Below, piece after piece: positions 46,199 to 57,537 of a stretch of 64,000 nucleotides of DNA (the first letter of the stretch is position 1; every line of letters starts with the position of its first letter). The notes beneath the pieces were generated by a model, which was given only the letters and a program-made list of their open reading frames with translations, did not search any database and was not told the DNA's origin. A program made the translations under genes and the position numbers. The DNA is taken from NCBI RefSeq assembly GCF_040546685.1, contig NZ_JBEPOH010000001.1, forward strand, positions 2,914,001 to 2,978,000, in the 5' to 3' direction. This DNA comes from Variovorax sp. OAS795 (lineage in GTDB: Bacteria > Pseudomonadota > Gammaproteobacteria > Burkholderiales > Burkholderiaceae_C).

Positions 46199-47509
46199 AT
46201 GGCTGAAAAATTGAATGCCGTCAAAGGCATGAACGACATATTGCCGCCCGAATCGGCGCGCTGGGAGTGGCTCGAGGCCACCGTGCGCGACCTGATGGGC
46301 CGCTTTGCGTACCGCAACGTGCGCACGCCGATCCTGGAGCACACGGCGCTATTCGTGCGCGGCATCGGCGAGGTGACCGACATCGTCGAGAAGGAGATGT
46401 ACTCCTTCCAGGACCGCTCCGACAAGTACGGCGACAACGATCACCTGACGCTCCGGCCCGAGAACACCGCGGGCTTGGTGCGCGCGGTGATCGAGCACAA
46501 CATGCTGTACGACGGCGGCAAGCGCCTCTGGTACACGGGCCCGATGTTCCGGCGCGAGAAGCCGCAGCGCGGGCGCTTTCGCCAGTTCCACCAGATCGGC
46601 GCCGAGGCCCTCGGCTTTGCCGGGCCCGACGTGGATGCCGAGCTGATCCTGCTGGCCAACGCCCTGTGGAAGGCCATCGGACTCACGGACGTTCGACTGG
46701 AGCTCAACAGCCTGGGGCAGCCCGCCGAGCGCGCGCTGCACCGTGCGCAGCTCATCGCCCACTTCGAGAAGCACGCCGACGCACTCGACGAGGACGGCAA
46801 GCGCCGCCTGCACAGCAATCCGCTGCGCATTCTCGACACCAAGAATCCGGCGATGAAGGAGGTGGTCGAGTCCGCCCCCCGGCTCATCGACTTCCTCGGT
46901 GCCGAATCGCTGGCCCACTTCGAAGGGCTCAAGGCCATCCTCGATGCCAATGGCGTGGCCTACACCATCAATCCGCGGCTGGTGCGCGGGCTCGACTACT
47001 ACAACCTCAGCGTGTTCGAGTTCGTCACCGACCGGCTGGGTTCGCAGGGCACGGTGTGCGCCGGCGGCCGCTACGACGATCTCATTGCGCAGATCGGCGG
47101 CAAGCCGGCGCCGGCAGTGGGCTGGGCCATGGGCGTCGAGCGCGTGCTCGACCTGATGAAGGAGCAGGGCACCGACATTGCAGCACCGGCGCCCGACGTC
47201 TACGCCGTGGTGCCCGATGCCGCGGCCATGCCCGTGGTTCTGCGCACGCTGCAGCAGTTGCGCGAGGCTGGTGTGCGGGTGCAGATGCATGCGGCCACGG
47301 CCGACGGCATGGGCAGCTTCAAGTCCCAGTTCAAGAAGGCCGACGCCAGCGGCGCCACCTATGCGCTGATCTTCGGTGCCGATGAACTTGCGCGCGGCGA
47401 AGCGACTCTCAAGTCGCTGCGCGACGGCAGCGGCGCCCAGACCGCCCGGCCGCTGGCCGAAGTGGCCACCTGGGCCGCCACCCTACAATCGCCGGCTTCC
47501 AACACCTGA
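46199..47509 (+). CDS. hisS: Histidyl-tRNA synthetase
   Basis: HisRS charges tRNA-His. The 436-residue class II synthetase shows motif 1 in the first 60 residues, motif 2 in '[25 protein letters not shown]', the His-specific '[15 protein letters not shown]' and motif 3 near '[13 protein letters not shown]'. The C-terminal anticodon-binding domain starts at about residue 335. It lies 15 nt after ispG and 6 nt before the YfgM-like gene. HisZ at 55 kb is a paralogous regulatory subunit that lacks the charging function. Confidence 0.98.
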   Translation: MAEKLNAVKGMNDILPPESARWEWLEATVRDLMGRFAYRNVRTPILEHTALFVRGIGEVTDIVEKEMYSFQDRSDKYGDNDHLTLRPENTAGLVRAVIEHNMLYDGGKRLWYTGPMFRREKPQRGRFRQFHQIGAEALGFAGPDVDAELILLANALWKAIGLTDVRLELNSLGQPAERALHRAQLIAHFEKHADALDEDGKRRLHSNPLRILDTKNPAMKEVVESAPRLIDFLGAESLAHFEGLKAILDANGVAYTINPRLVRGLDYYNLSVFEFVTDRLGSQGTVCAGGRYDDLIAQIGGKPAPAVGWAMGVERVLDLMKEQGTDIAAPAPDVYAVVPDAAAMPVVLRTLQQLREAGVRVQMHAATADGMGSFKSQFKKADASGATYALIFGADELARGEATLKSLRDGSGAQTARPLAEVATWAATLQSPASNT

Positions 47510-47515
47510 TAGCGC

Positions 47516-48208
47516 ATGGCAACCAACCTCGATCTCGACGAACAGGAACAGCTCGACCAGCTCAAGCATTTCTGGAACACCTACGGCACCCTGATCACCT
47601 GGGTGGTGCTGCTCGTGGCCGGTGCCTTCGTGGCCTGGAACGGCTGGCAGTATTTCCAGCGCAACAAGGCCGCGCAGGCTGCCGCGCTCTACGACGAGGT
47701 CGAGCGCAGCACGCAGTCCGGCGACGTGGAACGCATCCAGCGCGTGCTGGGGGACATGAAGGAGCGCTTTGCCGGCACGGCCTATGCGCAGCAAGCCGGC
47801 TTGCTGGCTGCCAAGACGCTCTACGAGAAGGGCAATCTCGACGCTTCGCGCGCGGCCCTCGGCTGGGTGGCGCAAAGCGCCGTCGACCCGGGCTACCAGG
47901 CGGTCGCCAAGCTGCGGCTCGCGGCCGAGCTGCTGGACGCCAAGTCCTACGACGAAGCGCTCAAGCAGCTCTCGGGCAACGTGCCCAAGGAATTCGAACC
48001 GCTGGTGGCCGACCGCAAGGGCGACGTCTACATGGCCCAAGGCAAGCGCGCTGAAGCGCAGGCCGAATACCGCAAGGCCTGGACCGGCCTTGGCGCGACT
48101 TCCGACTACCGCCGCCTGGTGGAGTTCAAGCTCAACGCGGCCGGCGTCGACCCGAAGAGCCTGGCACCCGTGATCACCGTCACGCCAGCAGCCCCCAAAA
48201 CTTCCTGA
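47516..48208 (+). CDS. YfgM-like TPR membrane protein (SecYEG-associated)
   Basis: This 230-residue inner-membrane protein has one N-terminal anchor (about 23-42, 'LITWVVLLVAGAFVAWNGW') and periplasmic TPR repeats. These include 'AYAQQAGLLAAKTLYEKGNL' and 'AKLRLAAELLDAKSYDEALK'. E. coli YfgM binds the SecYEG translocon and the chaperone PpiD. The gene lies between hisS and bamB as in E. coli. A TACAAT box at 47484-47489, inside the hisS end, might be an internal promoter. Confidence 0.9.
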   Translation: MATNLDLDEQEQLDQLKHFWNTYGTLITWVVLLVAGAFVAWNGWQYFQRNKAAQAAALYDEVERSTQSGDVERIQRVLGDMKERFAGTAYAQQAGLLAAKTLYEKGNLDASRAALGWVAQSAVDPGYQAVAKLRLAAELLDAKSYDEALKQLSGNVPKEFEPLVADRKGDVYMAQGKRAEAQAEYRKAWTGLGATSDYRRLVEFKLNAAGVDPKSLAPVITVTPAAPKTS

Positions 48209-48215
48209 TCGCCCT

Positions 48216-49358
48216 ATGAATTTCAAGCGTCTCTTGCCTGGATCGTCCGCCCTGCGCGCGGGCTCGGCCCTTCTGCTGGCCGCAACGCTGGCCGCCTGCT
48301 CCGGCACCAGCAAGCCCAAGCCGGCCGAACTGCCCGCCAACCCCGCGTTGTTTGGCGTGCGCCAGGCATGGAGCGTGCGCATTCCGGCCGTGAGCTTCCC
48401 GCTCGCCACCGACGTCAGCGGCGACATCGTCACCGTGGCCGGCAGCGATGGCACCGTGGTCGCCATCGACGCCCGCGCGGGCCGCGAAAGCTGGCGCGCC
48501 AACGTGGGTGCCACGCTGGCGGCCGGCGTCGGCAGCGATGGTTCGCTCGCCGCGGTGGTCACCACCAACAATGAGCTGGTGGCCATCGAAGGCGGCAAGG
48601 TGTTGTGGAAGCAGCGGCTCTCTGCGCAGGCCTTCACCGCGCCGCTGGTGGCCGGCCGGCGCGTGTTCGTGCAGACCGCCGATCGCAGCGTCAGCGCCTG
48701 GGACGGCCAGAGCGGCCGCCGCCTGTGGCTGCAGCAGCGCACCGCCGAGAATCTCGTGCTGAAGAAGTCGGGTGTCCTGACGGCAGTGGGCGACACGCTG
48801 GTGTCCGGCATCGGCGGCCGCCTGGTCGGCATCAACCCGGCCAATGGCACCTCGCGCTGGGAAGCGCCGATCGCGGCGCCGCGCGGCACCAACGACGTGG
48901 AGCGCCTGGTCGACCTCACCGGCAGCGTGAGCCGCGTCGGCGATGTCATCTGCGCACGGGCCTACTACGCCAATGTCGGCTGCGTCGACACGGCGCGCGG
49001 CCAGCTGCTCTGGAGCAAGCCCGCGGTGGGCGCCGAGGGCGTGAGCGGCGACGAAAGCTTTGTCTACGGCACCGAGAGCGACGGCAGCGTCGTGGCCTGG
49101 CGTCGTGCCGACGGCGAACGCGCCTGGCAGTCGACCCGCTTCAAGAATCGCGTCCTGACCGGACCGCTGGCCGTGGGCCGTTCGCTCGTCATCGGCGAAA
49201 ACACCGGAACGCTGCACTTCGTTTCGCGCGAAGACGGCGCGCTGCTCAACCGCGTCACACCCGACGGCTCCGCCATTGGCGTGACCCCGGTGATGGCCGG
49301 CAACACGGTGGTCGTCGTGACCGCCAACGGCGGTGTGTTTGGTTTCCGCCCTGAATAA
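48216..49358 (+). CDS. bamB: Outer-membrane assembly lipoprotein BamB
   Basis: BamB is the beta-propeller lipoprotein of the BAM complex. The signal peptide ends LAAC (Cys28). The 380-residue chain has PQQ-like blade repeats such as 'GTVVAIDARAGRESWRANVG', 'RSVSAWDGQSGRRLWLQQ' and 'GQLLWSKPAVGAEGV'. It starts 7 nt after the YfgM-like gene. With bamD at 37 kb this gives two BAM lipoproteins in the window; bamA is not here. Confidence 0.95.
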   Translation: MNFKRLLPGSSALRAGSALLLAATLAACSGTSKPKPAELPANPALFGVRQAWSVRIPAVSFPLATDVSGDIVTVAGSDGTVVAIDARAGRESWRANVGATLAAGVGSDGSLAAVVTTNNELVAIEGGKVLWKQRLSAQAFTAPLVAGRRVFVQTADRSVSAWDGQSGRRLWLQQRTAENLVLKKSGVLTAVGDTLVSGIGGRLVGINPANGTSRWEAPIAAPRGTNDVERLVDLTGSVSRVGDVICARAYYANVGCVDTARGQLLWSKPAVGAEGVSGDESFVYGTESDGSVVAWRRADGERAWQSTRFKNRVLTGPLAVGRSLVIGENTGTLHFVSREDGALLNRVTPDGSAIGVTPVMAGNTVVVVTANGGVFGFRPE

Positions 49359-49380
49359 CTATTTCCTGCAAGGCCCGACC

Positions 49381-49413
49381 ATGAAAACCGCGCCAACGAA
49401 AGGCCGGCCATGA
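49381..49413 (+). CDS. Possible 10-codon leader peptide overlapping the der start
   Basis: ATG at 49381 opens a ten-residue frame, [10 protein letters not shown]. Its TGA overlaps the der ATG as ATGA. AAGG about 7 nt upstream could serve as ribosome site. Its length and stop/start overlap suggest translational coupling, but a frame this short can arise by chance. Confidence 0.3.
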   Translation: MKTAPTKGRP

Positions 49414-50753
49414 AGCCGGTCGTGGCCCTGGTCGGGCGCCCGAATGTCGGCAAATCGACCCTGTTCAACCGCCTGACGCAGACACGCGACGCCATCGTCG
49501 CCGACTTTGCCGGCCTCACGCGCGACCGCCACTACGGCAACGGCCGCCTGGGCAAGCACGAGTTCATCGTGATCGACACCGGCGGCTTCGAGCCCGACGC
49601 CGGCAGCGGCATCTACAAGGAAATGGCCAAGCAGACGCGCCAGGCCGTGGCCGAGGCCGACGTGGTGATCTTCGTGGTCGATGCGCGCGAAGGCCTCTCG
49701 GCGCAGGACCACGACATTGCCAACGAACTGCGGCGGCTCGGCAAGCCCTGCGTGCTGGCGGCCAACAAGGCCGAAGGCATGCACGACGGCACCAAACTGG
49801 TCGACTTCTACGAGCTCGGCTTCGGCGACGTGCACGGCGTGTCCGCCGCGCACGGGCAGGGCATGCGCGACCTGGTCGAACTGGCGCTCGCGCCATTGAA
49901 CCTGCCCGATCCTGACGACGAAGCCGAAGAAGACGACGTCAACAAGCCGATCAAGCTCGCCGTGGCGGGCCGTCCCAACGTGGGCAAGTCCACGCTGATC
50001 AACACCTGGCTCGGCGAAGAGCGCCTGGTTGCTTTCGACCTGCCGGGCACGACGCGCGATGCCATCTCGGTGCCGTTCGAGCGCAATGGCCAGCGCTTCG
50101 AGCTGATCGACACGGCGGGCCTGCGACGCAAGGGCAAGGTGTTCGAGGCGATCGAGAAGTTCTCGGTGGTCAAGACGCTGCAGGCCATCGAGTCGGCCAA
50201 CGTCGTGCTGTTGCTGCTCGACGCCACCCAGGGCGTGACCGACCAGGACGCGCACATTGCCGGCTACATCCTCGAGAGCGGACGCGCGGTGGTGATTGCC
50301 ATCAACAAATGGGACGCCGTCGACAGCTACCAGCGCGAGCAGATCCAGCGCCAGATCGAAACCCGGCTGCCGTTCCTCAAGTTCGCGTCGCTGCATTTCA
50401 TCTCGGCCATCAAGCGCCAGGGCCTCGGCCCCGTGTGGCAGGCCATCGCGCAGGCGCACAAGTCGGCCACGCGGAAGATGTCGACGCCGGTGCTGACCCG
50501 GCTGCTGCTGGAAGCCGTGCAGTTCCAGGCGCCCAAGCGGGCGGGCATGTTCCGGCCCAAGCTGCGCTATGCGCACCAGGGGGGCATGAATCCGCCGGTG
50601 ATCATCATCCATGGCAATTCGCTGGAACATGTCACCGAGGCCTACAAGCGTTTTCTCGAAGGCCGTTTCCGCAAGGAATTCGACCTGGTGGGCACGCCCT
50701 TGCGCATCCAGTTCAAAAGCTCGCAAAATCCATTTGCGGACAAAGACGAATAA
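49410..50753 (+). CDS. der: Ribosome biogenesis GTPase Der (EngA)
   Basis: Der is an essential GTPase with two tandem G domains and a KH-like C-terminal domain, acting in 50S assembly. The first P-loop is 'GRPNVGKST' at residues 9-17 and the second is the same motif at about 186-194. Switch 'DTGGFEP' and '[11 protein letters not shown]', and NKxD motifs 'NKAEG' and 'NKWDAV', are present. The first 'NKAEG' lacks the Asp of NKxD, which is common in Der domain 1. The 447-residue length is normal. Confidence 0.97.
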   Translation: MKPVVALVGRPNVGKSTLFNRLTQTRDAIVADFAGLTRDRHYGNGRLGKHEFIVIDTGGFEPDAGSGIYKEMAKQTRQAVAEADVVIFVVDAREGLSAQDHDIANELRRLGKPCVLAANKAEGMHDGTKLVDFYELGFGDVHGVSAAHGQGMRDLVELALAPLNLPDPDDEAEEDDVNKPIKLAVAGRPNVGKSTLINTWLGEERLVAFDLPGTTRDAISVPFERNGQRFELIDTAGLRRKGKVFEAIEKFSVVKTLQAIESANVVLLLLDATQGVTDQDAHIAGYILESGRAVVIAINKWDAVDSYQREQIQRQIETRLPFLKFASLHFISAIKRQGLGPVWQAIAQAHKSATRKMSTPVLTRLLLEAVQFQAPKRAGMFRPKLRYAHQGGMNPPVIIIHGNSLEHVTEAYKRFLEGRFRKEFDLVGTPLRIQFKSSQNPFADKDE

Positions 50754-50793
50754 CGGGCTTGGCTGCTGATGGCAGCCAATGAGCTATGCCTTG

Positions 50794-50812
50794 GGCGGAA
50801 GTTCCGCCTTTT
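50794..50812 (+). terminator. Hairpin terminator between der and hfq
   Basis: GGCGGA-AGT-TCCGCC followed by TTTT lies 40 nt after der. A second hairpin, GGCTGC/GCAGCC, sits upstream at 50761-50777. It suggests that hfq has its own promoter. Confidence 0.55.
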
Positions 50813-50916
50813 GAGAACCGTTATTTTTCAAAGGCTTTTGACCCCGATTGCTGCGGCGCAGAAACCCTGTGTTAAGGTCATCTCTCCAACAACTACTCTT
50901 GAACACGGAGAATATC

Positions 50917-51162
50917 GTGAGCAATAAAGGGCAACTTCTACAAGACCCGTTTCTGAACACCCTGCGTCGCGAGCATGTGCCGGTCTCCATTTATCTGGTG
51001 AACGGTATCAAGCTGCAGGGCCAGATCGAGTCTTTCGACCAGTACGTCGTGTTGCTTCGCAATACGGTGACGCAAATGGTCTACAAGCACGCCATTTCCA
51101 CCATCGTGCCGGGTCGTGCCGTCAATTTCTCGGCTGCCGAGAACGACGACGCCGCAGCCTGA
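50917..51162 (+). CDS. hfq: RNA chaperone Hfq
   Basis: Hfq is the Sm-like hexameric RNA chaperone for small regulatory RNAs. From the GTG at 50917 the protein has 81 residues and starts [18 protein letters not shown]. Sm1 ('[20 protein letters not shown]') and Sm2 ('[11 protein letters not shown]') are canonical, with Gln8, Phe42, Tyr55 and His57-type RNA-binding residues. The C-terminal tail is short, as in most beta-proteobacteria. GGAG lies 5-8 nt before the start. A strong terminator follows at once. Confidence 0.97.
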   Translation: MSNKGQLLQDPFLNTLRREHVPVSIYLVNGIKLQGQIESFDQYVVLLRNTVTQMVYKHAISTIVPGRAVNFSAAENDDAAA

Positions 51163-51171
51163 TCGCGCGGA

Positions 51172-51199
51172 GCGCGGCGGCAACCCCGCCGCGCTTTTT
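51172..51199 (+). terminator. Rho-independent terminator after hfq
   Basis: GCGCGGCGG pairs perfectly with CCGCCGCGC across a CAACC loop, followed by TTTTT. It begins 10 nt past the hfq stop and separates hfq from hflX, which begins 17 nt later. Read-through or another promoter must supply hflX. Confidence 0.85.
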
Positions 51200-51215
51200 C
51201 CATATTTGATCCCGC

Positions 51216-52385
51216 TTGTCTGAACTGAACTCCCGCCAGGAAGGCGCCGCCGTTCTCGTCGGCGTCGATTTCGGGCTGCCCCATTTCGACAGCGAACTCG
51301 AGGAACTCGGCCTGCTCGCGCAGACTGCCGGCCTCGTGCCTGTCGCGCGCCTCGTGTGCAAGCGCAAGGCGCCCGACGCGGCGCTCTTCGTCGGAAGCGG
51401 CAAGGCCGACGAAATCAAGGAACTGGCCGCGCTGCACCAGGCCAGCGAGGTCATCTTCGACCAGTCGCTGAGCCCCGCGCAGCAGCGCAATCTCGAGCGC
51501 CAGCTCGACGTGGCGGTCTATGACCGCACGTTCCTCATCCTCGAAATCTTCGCCCAGCGCGCACGCTCGCACGAAGGCAAGCTGCAGGTCGAGCTTGCCC
51601 GGCTGCAGTACCTGAGCACGCGGCTGGTCCGCCGCTGGTCCCACCTCGAGCGCCAGACGGGTGGCGCGGGCGTGCGCGGCGGCCCGGGCGAAAAGCAGAT
51701 CGAGCTCGACCGCCGGATGATCAGCGAATCGATCAAGCGCACGCGCGAGCGGCTGGCCAAGGTGCAAAAGCAGCGCGGCACGCAGCGACGCCAGCGAGAG
51801 CGCCGTGAAACCTTCAACATCTCGCTGGTGGGATACACCAATGCGGGCAAGTCGTCGCTGTTCAATGCGCTGGTCAAGGCGCGCGCCTATGCGGCCGACC
51901 AGCTCTTTGCCACGCTGGACACCACCACGCGCAATCTCTATCTCGGCGATGCCCGCCGGCAGGTTTCCATTTCGGACACGGTGGGCTTCATCCGCGACTT
52001 GCCGCACGGGCTGGTCGATGCATTCAAGGCCACGCTGCAGGAGGCCGTCGATGCCGACCTGCTGCTGCACGTGGTCGATGCTTCCAACCCGCATTACCCC
52101 GAGCAGATGGCCGAGGTGCAATCGGTGCTGCGCGACATCGGCGCCGACACCGTTCCGCAGCTTCTGGTGTTCAACAAGCTCGACGCTCTTGAAACCTCGC
52201 AGCATCCGCATCATCTGCAGGACGAAATGGAAATAGACGGCGTGCGGGTCCCGCGTATCTTCCTCAGTGCCCGCAGCGGCGAGGGCGTGCCCCTGCTGCG
52301 CGCCGAGCTGGCCCGGCGGTCGGGCTCCGTGGGCGATACGATGACCCCAGAAGCCGACACTGAATTGCACGATACCGCCAATTGA
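51216..52385 (+). CDS. hflX: Ribosome-associated GTPase HflX
   Basis: HflX splits stalled ribosomes after heat stress. The 389-residue protein has an N-terminal HflX domain with 'ALFVGSGKADEI' and 'VYDRTFLILEIFAQRA'. A coiled-coil follows with 'GGPGEKQIELDRR', and then the G domain with P-loop 'GYTNAGKSS', 'DTVGFIRDLPHGLVDAF' and 'NKLDAL'. The start is a TTG at 51216, 17 nt after the terminator; no in-frame ATG is near. The end of hflX overlaps only the non-chosen hflK start. Confidence 0.95.
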   Translation: MSELNSRQEGAAVLVGVDFGLPHFDSELEELGLLAQTAGLVPVARLVCKRKAPDAALFVGSGKADEIKELAALHQASEVIFDQSLSPAQQRNLERQLDVAVYDRTFLILEIFAQRARSHEGKLQVELARLQYLSTRLVRRWSHLERQTGGAGVRGGPGEKQIELDRRMISESIKRTRERLAKVQKQRGTQRRQRERRETFNISLVGYTNAGKSSLFNALVKARAYAADQLFATLDTTTRNLYLGDARRQVSISDTVGFIRDLPHGLVDAFKATLQEAVDADLLLHVVDASNPHYPEQMAEVQSVLRDIGADTVPQLLVFNKLDALETSQHPHHLQDEMEIDGVRVPRIFLSARSGEGVPLLRAELARRSGSVGDTMTPEADTELHDTAN

Positions 52386-52423
52386 TTGGGCACAATCCCG
52401 CCACTGACAAGAGAACGAAGCGA

Positions 52424-53833
52424 ATGAATGCAAAGCCAGCGTGGAGAGGGTTTCTGGGCATGTTCAACCTGAACGATGGCCGATGGGGTCGCGGCGACGA
52501 GCCGTCATCCAGCGGCGATCGCCCGACAGCCAACCGGCCCCCGGATGCAGATCCTCCGGGCGCTCCGACGCCACCGCCTTCGGGCAACAACAACAACGGC
52601 AATCGCCCCCGCGGCCAGGGTCCCAACCAGGGCCCGCCCGATCTCGATGAACTCTGGCGCGACCTCAATCGCAAGCTCGGCGGCTTTTTCGGCGGCAAGG
52701 GCGGCGGTGGCAACCGCCCCACGGGCGGCAACAACGGCGGCGGTGGTGGCAACGGCTACCGGCCCGACATGAAGAACGCCGGCTTCGGCCTCGGGCTGGT
52801 TGCAGCCGTGGCCGTGCTCATCTGGCTCGGCACCGGCTTCTTCATCGTGAACGAAGGCCAGCAGGCCGTGGTGACCCAGTTCGGCAACTACAAGGCGACC
52901 GTGAACGCCGGCTTCAACTGGCGGCTGCCGTATCCCATCCAGCGCCACGAAGTCGTCGTGACTTCGCAGATCCGCTCCACGGACGTGGGCCGCGACGCCA
53001 TCGTGCGCTCCACCGGCCTGCGCGAATCGGCCATGCTGACCGAGGACGAGAACATCGTCGAGATCAAGTTCGCGGTGCAGTACCGCCTGAGCAACGCGCG
53101 CGCCTGGCTCTACCAGAGCAAGTCGCCGGCCGAGACCATCATCCAGGTGGCTGAAAGCTCGGTGCGCGAAGTGGTCGGCAAGATGAAGATGGATGCAGCG
53201 CTGGCCGAGGAGCGGGACCAGATCGCCCCGCGCGTGCGGCAACTGATGCAGACCATTCTCGACCGCTACGAGATCGGTGTCGAAGTCGTCGGCATCAACC
53301 TGCAGCAGGGCGGCGTGCGCCCGCCCGAACAGGTGCAGGCCGCATTCGACGACGTGCTCAAGGCCGGCCAGGAACGCGAACGCGCCAAGAACGATGCGCA
53401 GGCCTATGCCAACGACGTGGTGCCGCGCGCCACCGGTACCGCATCGCGCCTGAAGGAAGAATCCGAAGCCTACAAGGCACGGATCGTTGCACAGGCCCAA
53501 GGCGATGCCGGCCGCTTCAGTGCCGTGCTGGCCGAGTACCAGAAGGCCCCGCAGGTCACGCGCGACCGCATGTACACCGATGCCATGCAGCAGATCTATG
53601 CCAGCACCACCAAGGTGCTGGTCGACAGCAAGCAAGGCTCCAACCTGCTGTACCTGCCGCTGGACAAGCTCATCCAGCAGAGCGGCAACAATCCCCCCGC
53701 GACGCCGGTCGATGCGGCCAGCCCCAGCGTGGCCGGCACGGCGCCGGCCCAGTCGTCGGTGATCCCGGTGGCGCCGGCTTCGGGTGACAACCGTGCCCGC
53801 GACGGCCGTTCGCGCGACCGAGACGTCCGCTGA
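52424..53833 (+). CDS. hflK: FtsH protease modulator HflK
   Basis: HflK and HflC form a large periplasmic SPFH-domain cage around FtsH. The 469-residue protein has an N-terminal Gly/Asn/Pro-rich cytosolic region (1-120) and one membrane helix ('LGLVAAVAVLIWLGTGFF', about 127-147). The SPFH domain starts 'IVNEGQQAVVTQFGNY', and a long helical region with 'GTASRLKEESEAYKARIVAQAQG' follows. The ATG at 52424 is chosen; a TTG at 52382 or ATG at 52460 is possible. hflC follows after 16 nt. Confidence 0.94.
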   Translation: MNAKPAWRGFLGMFNLNDGRWGRGDEPSSSGDRPTANRPPDADPPGAPTPPPSGNNNNGNRPRGQGPNQGPPDLDELWRDLNRKLGGFFGGKGGGGNRPTGGNNGGGGGNGYRPDMKNAGFGLGLVAAVAVLIWLGTGFFIVNEGQQAVVTQFGNYKATVNAGFNWRLPYPIQRHEVVVTSQIRSTDVGRDAIVRSTGLRESAMLTEDENIVEIKFAVQYRLSNARAWLYQSKSPAETIIQVAESSVREVVGKMKMDAALAEERDQIAPRVRQLMQTILDRYEIGVEVVGINLQQGGVRPPEQVQAAFDDVLKAGQERERAKNDAQAYANDVVPRATGTASRLKEESEAYKARIVAQAQGDAGRFSAVLAEYQKAPQVTRDRMYTDAMQQIYASTTKVLVDSKQGSNLLYLPLDKLIQQSGNNPPATPVDAASPSVAGTAPAQSSVIPVAPASGDNRARDGRSRDRDVR

Positions 53834-53849
53834 TAAGGGCAGGAAGAAC

Positions 53850-54752
53850 ATGAACAGAATCGGATTCATCGCCTCGTCGATCCTCGTCTTGCTGGTGCTC
53901 CTGAGCTCGACCCTCTTCGTGGTCGACCAGCGCCAGTTCGGCGTGGTCTATTCCCTCGGCCAGATCAAGGACGTGATCATCGAGCCCGGCCTCAACTTCA
54001 AGCTGCCGCCGCCGTTCCAGAACGTGTCGTACATCGACAAGCGCCTGCTGACGCTGTCCAGCATCGACACCGAGCCGATGCTGACGGCCGAGAAGCAGCG
54101 CGTGGTCATCGACTGGTACGTGCGCTGGCGCATCAGCGATCCGCGGGCCTACATCCGCAACGTCGGCCTCGACGAGAACGCCGGCGCCATGCAGCTCAAC
54201 CGCGTGGTGCGCAATGCCTTCCAGGAAAACATCAACAAGCGCACCGTGCGCGACCTGATCTCGGTGCGCCGCGAGGCCCTCATGGCCGACGTGCAGCGCG
54301 AAGTGCTGGCCGTGGTGAAGGGCGCCAAGCCTTGGGGCGTGGACGTGGTCGACGTGCGCATCACGCGGGTCGACTATGTGGAAGCCATCACCGAATCGGT
54401 CTATCGCCGCATGGAGGCCGAGCGCAAGCGCGTGGCCAACGAACTGCGTTCGACCGGCTACGCCGAAGGCGAAAAGATCCGCGCCGATGCCGACCGCCAG
54501 CGTGAAGTGATCGTGGCCAATGCCTATCGCGACGCCCAGAAGATCAAGGGCGAGGGCGATGCCCAGGCCGCTTCCGCCTACAGCGAGGCCTTTGGCCGCG
54601 ACCCGCAGTTCGCGCAGTTCTACCGCAGCCTCGAGGCCTACAAGCAGAGCTTCAACAAGAAGAGCGACGTGATGGTGGTCGATCCTTCGTCGGACTTCTT
54701 CCGCGCCATGCAGGGCGCTGGCACGCCAGCGGGCAACGCGCCACGCCGCTGA
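53850..54752 (+). CDS. hflC: FtsH protease modulator HflC
   Basis: HflC is the partner of HflK in the FtsH-regulating membrane complex. The 300-residue product has a membrane anchor at about 5-25. The SPFH domain starts 'VVDQRQFGVVYSLGQIKDVI', and a helical C-terminal part includes 'VYRRMEAERKRVANELRSTG'. AGGAAG is 3-9 nt before the ATG at 53850. The frame extends upstream into hflK but the N-terminal anchor fixes this start. Confidence 0.96.
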   Translation: MNRIGFIASSILVLLVLLSSTLFVVDQRQFGVVYSLGQIKDVIIEPGLNFKLPPPFQNVSYIDKRLLTLSSIDTEPMLTAEKQRVVIDWYVRWRISDPRAYIRNVGLDENAGAMQLNRVVRNAFQENINKRTVRDLISVRREALMADVQREVLAVVKGAKPWGVDVVDVRITRVDYVEAITESVYRRMEAERKRVANELRSTGYAEGEKIRADADRQREVIVANAYRDAQKIKGEGDAQAASAYSEAFGRDPQFAQFYRSLEAYKQSFNKKSDVMVVDPSSDFFRAMQGAGTPAGNAPRR

Positions 54753-54770
54753 GCGCGGGGCGGGCTTTTC

Positions 54771-54959
54771 GTGAGCGCCGAAATATTCTGGAGCGCGCTG
54801 GCGCTGGTCCTGGTGATCGAAGGCATCCTGCCGTTCGTGTCGCCCGGGGGCTGGCGGCGCGGCTTCGGCCAGCTCATGCAACTGCGCGATGGCCAGCTGC
54901 GCTTCTTCGGACTTTGCAGCATCTTGCTGGGATTGTTTCTGCTTTGGGTTTTGGGGTAG
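54771..54959 (+). CDS. DUF2065 (YjeT-like) small membrane protein
   Basis: This 62-residue protein has two membrane helices, 'IFWSALALVLVIEGILPFV' and 'FFGLCSILLGLFLLWVL', joined by a basic loop 'GGWRRGFGQLMQLRDGQLR'. This is the layout of DUF2065/YjeT. E. coli yjeT also sits between hflC and purA, which supports the call. The start is GTG at 54771, 18 nt after hflC. The function is unknown. Confidence 0.88.
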   Translation: MSAEIFWSALALVLVIEGILPFVSPGGWRRGFGQLMQLRDGQLRFFGLCSILLGLFLLWVLG

Positions 54960-54969
54960 CGCGTCCCGG

Positions 54970-54975
54970 TAGAAT
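54970..54975 (+). promoter_or_regulatory. Candidate -10 box for hisZ-purA
   Basis: TAGAAT lies 28 nt before the hisZ start. T-rich sequence upstream offers only poor -35 matches. Confidence 0.35.
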
Positions 54976-55002
54976 CCCGGTTTAACCACGCCCCCGATCC
55001 CC

Positions 55003-56163
55003 ATGTCCGCCTGGGTCCTCCCGGATCACATTGCCGATGTGCTGCCCTCCGAGGCGCGCCACATCGAAGAACTTCGACGCCAGCTGCTCGATACCGCCCG
55101 TGGCTATGGCTACGAGCTGGTAATGCCGCCGCTGCTCGAGCATCTCGAGTCGCTGCTTTCGGGCACCGGCGAGGCGCTCGACCTCCAAACCTTCAAGCTC
55201 GTCGACCAGCTCTCCGGCCGCAGCATGGGGCTTCGCGCGGACACCACCCCCCAGGTGGCGCGCATCGATGCCCACCTGCTGAACCGCGAGGGCGTGGCAC
55301 GACTGTGCTACTGCGGACCGGTGCTGCACACGCGCCCGGACCGCCCGCACGCGACCCGCGAGCCGCTGCAGTTCGGCGCCGAGATCTACGGCCATGCCGG
55401 CCTCGAGGCCGACACCGAAATCCTGCTGCTGGCGCTCGATTGCCTCCATGCATCGGGCATCGGCGAGGGCCTGATCGTCGACCTGGCGGACGCACGCATC
55501 GTGCGGGCGCTGTTCGCCGGCGTGCCGGTCGATGCCTCGGTGCTGGCGCGCGTGCATGCGGCGCTGGTCGCCAAGGATGCGAGCGAGCTCCATGCGCTCA
55601 CGCGCGATTTCCCGGCGGCATCGCGCGACGGCCTGCGCGCGCTGGTCCAGCTGTACGGCGACGCGTCGGTACTCGACGAGGCCGCCAAGGCGCTCAAGGG
55701 CACGCCCGCGGTGAGCGCCGCCCTGGCCGGCCTGAAGCAGCTGGCCGCCAGCCTGCAGGGCGATTCCGCACGGCAGATCAGCTTCGACCTGGCCGACCTG
55801 CGCGGCTATGCCTACTACAGCGGCATGCGCTTCGGCATCTACGTGCCCGGTGCGGCCGATGCGCTGGTGCGCGGCGGGCGCTACGACGAGGTGGGCGCCG
55901 TGTTCGGCCGCAACCGCCCCGCGGTGGGTTTCAGCCTCGATGTGCGCGAGTTGGTCGGCGTGCTGCCCGCACGGCCGCTGCGCGCGGCCATCCGCGCGCC
56001 CTGGAGCGATGCCGCCGGCCTGCGCCAGGCCATCGCCGCCCTGCGCAAGTCCGGCGAGACCGTGGTGTGCGTGCTGCCGGGCCACGGCAGCGAAATCGAT
56101 GAATTCCATTGCGACCGCGAGCTCGTCGAGCAAGCGGGGCAGTGGCAAGTCCGAGCGATCTGA
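55003..56163 (+). CDS. hisZ: ATP phosphoribosyltransferase regulatory subunit HisZ
   Basis: HisZ is a catalytically inactive histidyl-tRNA synthetase paralogue that activates the short form of HisG in histidine synthesis. The 386-residue protein keeps the class II fold ('[19 protein letters not shown]', '[17 protein letters not shown]', '[16 protein letters not shown]'). It lacks the anticodon-binding domain of HisS. Its presence implies a short-form hisG elsewhere. purA begins 25 nt downstream; hisZ-purA adjacency is common in beta-proteobacteria. Confidence 0.95.
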   Translation: MSAWVLPDHIADVLPSEARHIEELRRQLLDTARGYGYELVMPPLLEHLESLLSGTGEALDLQTFKLVDQLSGRSMGLRADTTPQVARIDAHLLNREGVARLCYCGPVLHTRPDRPHATREPLQFGAEIYGHAGLEADTEILLLALDCLHASGIGEGLIVDLADARIVRALFAGVPVDASVLARVHAALVAKDASELHALTRDFPAASRDGLRALVQLYGDASVLDEAAKALKGTPAVSAALAGLKQLAASLQGDSARQISFDLADLRGYAYYSGMRFGIYVPGAADALVRGGRYDEVGAVFGRNRPAVGFSLDVRELVGVLPARPLRAAIRAPWSDAAGLRQAIAALRKSGETVVCVLPGHGSEIDEFHCDRELVEQAGQWQVRAI

Positions 56164-56172
56164 ATTTTTTGA

Positions 56173-57519
<1,347 letters not shown>

Positions 57520-57537
57520 ACAGGAACGAACCCCACC

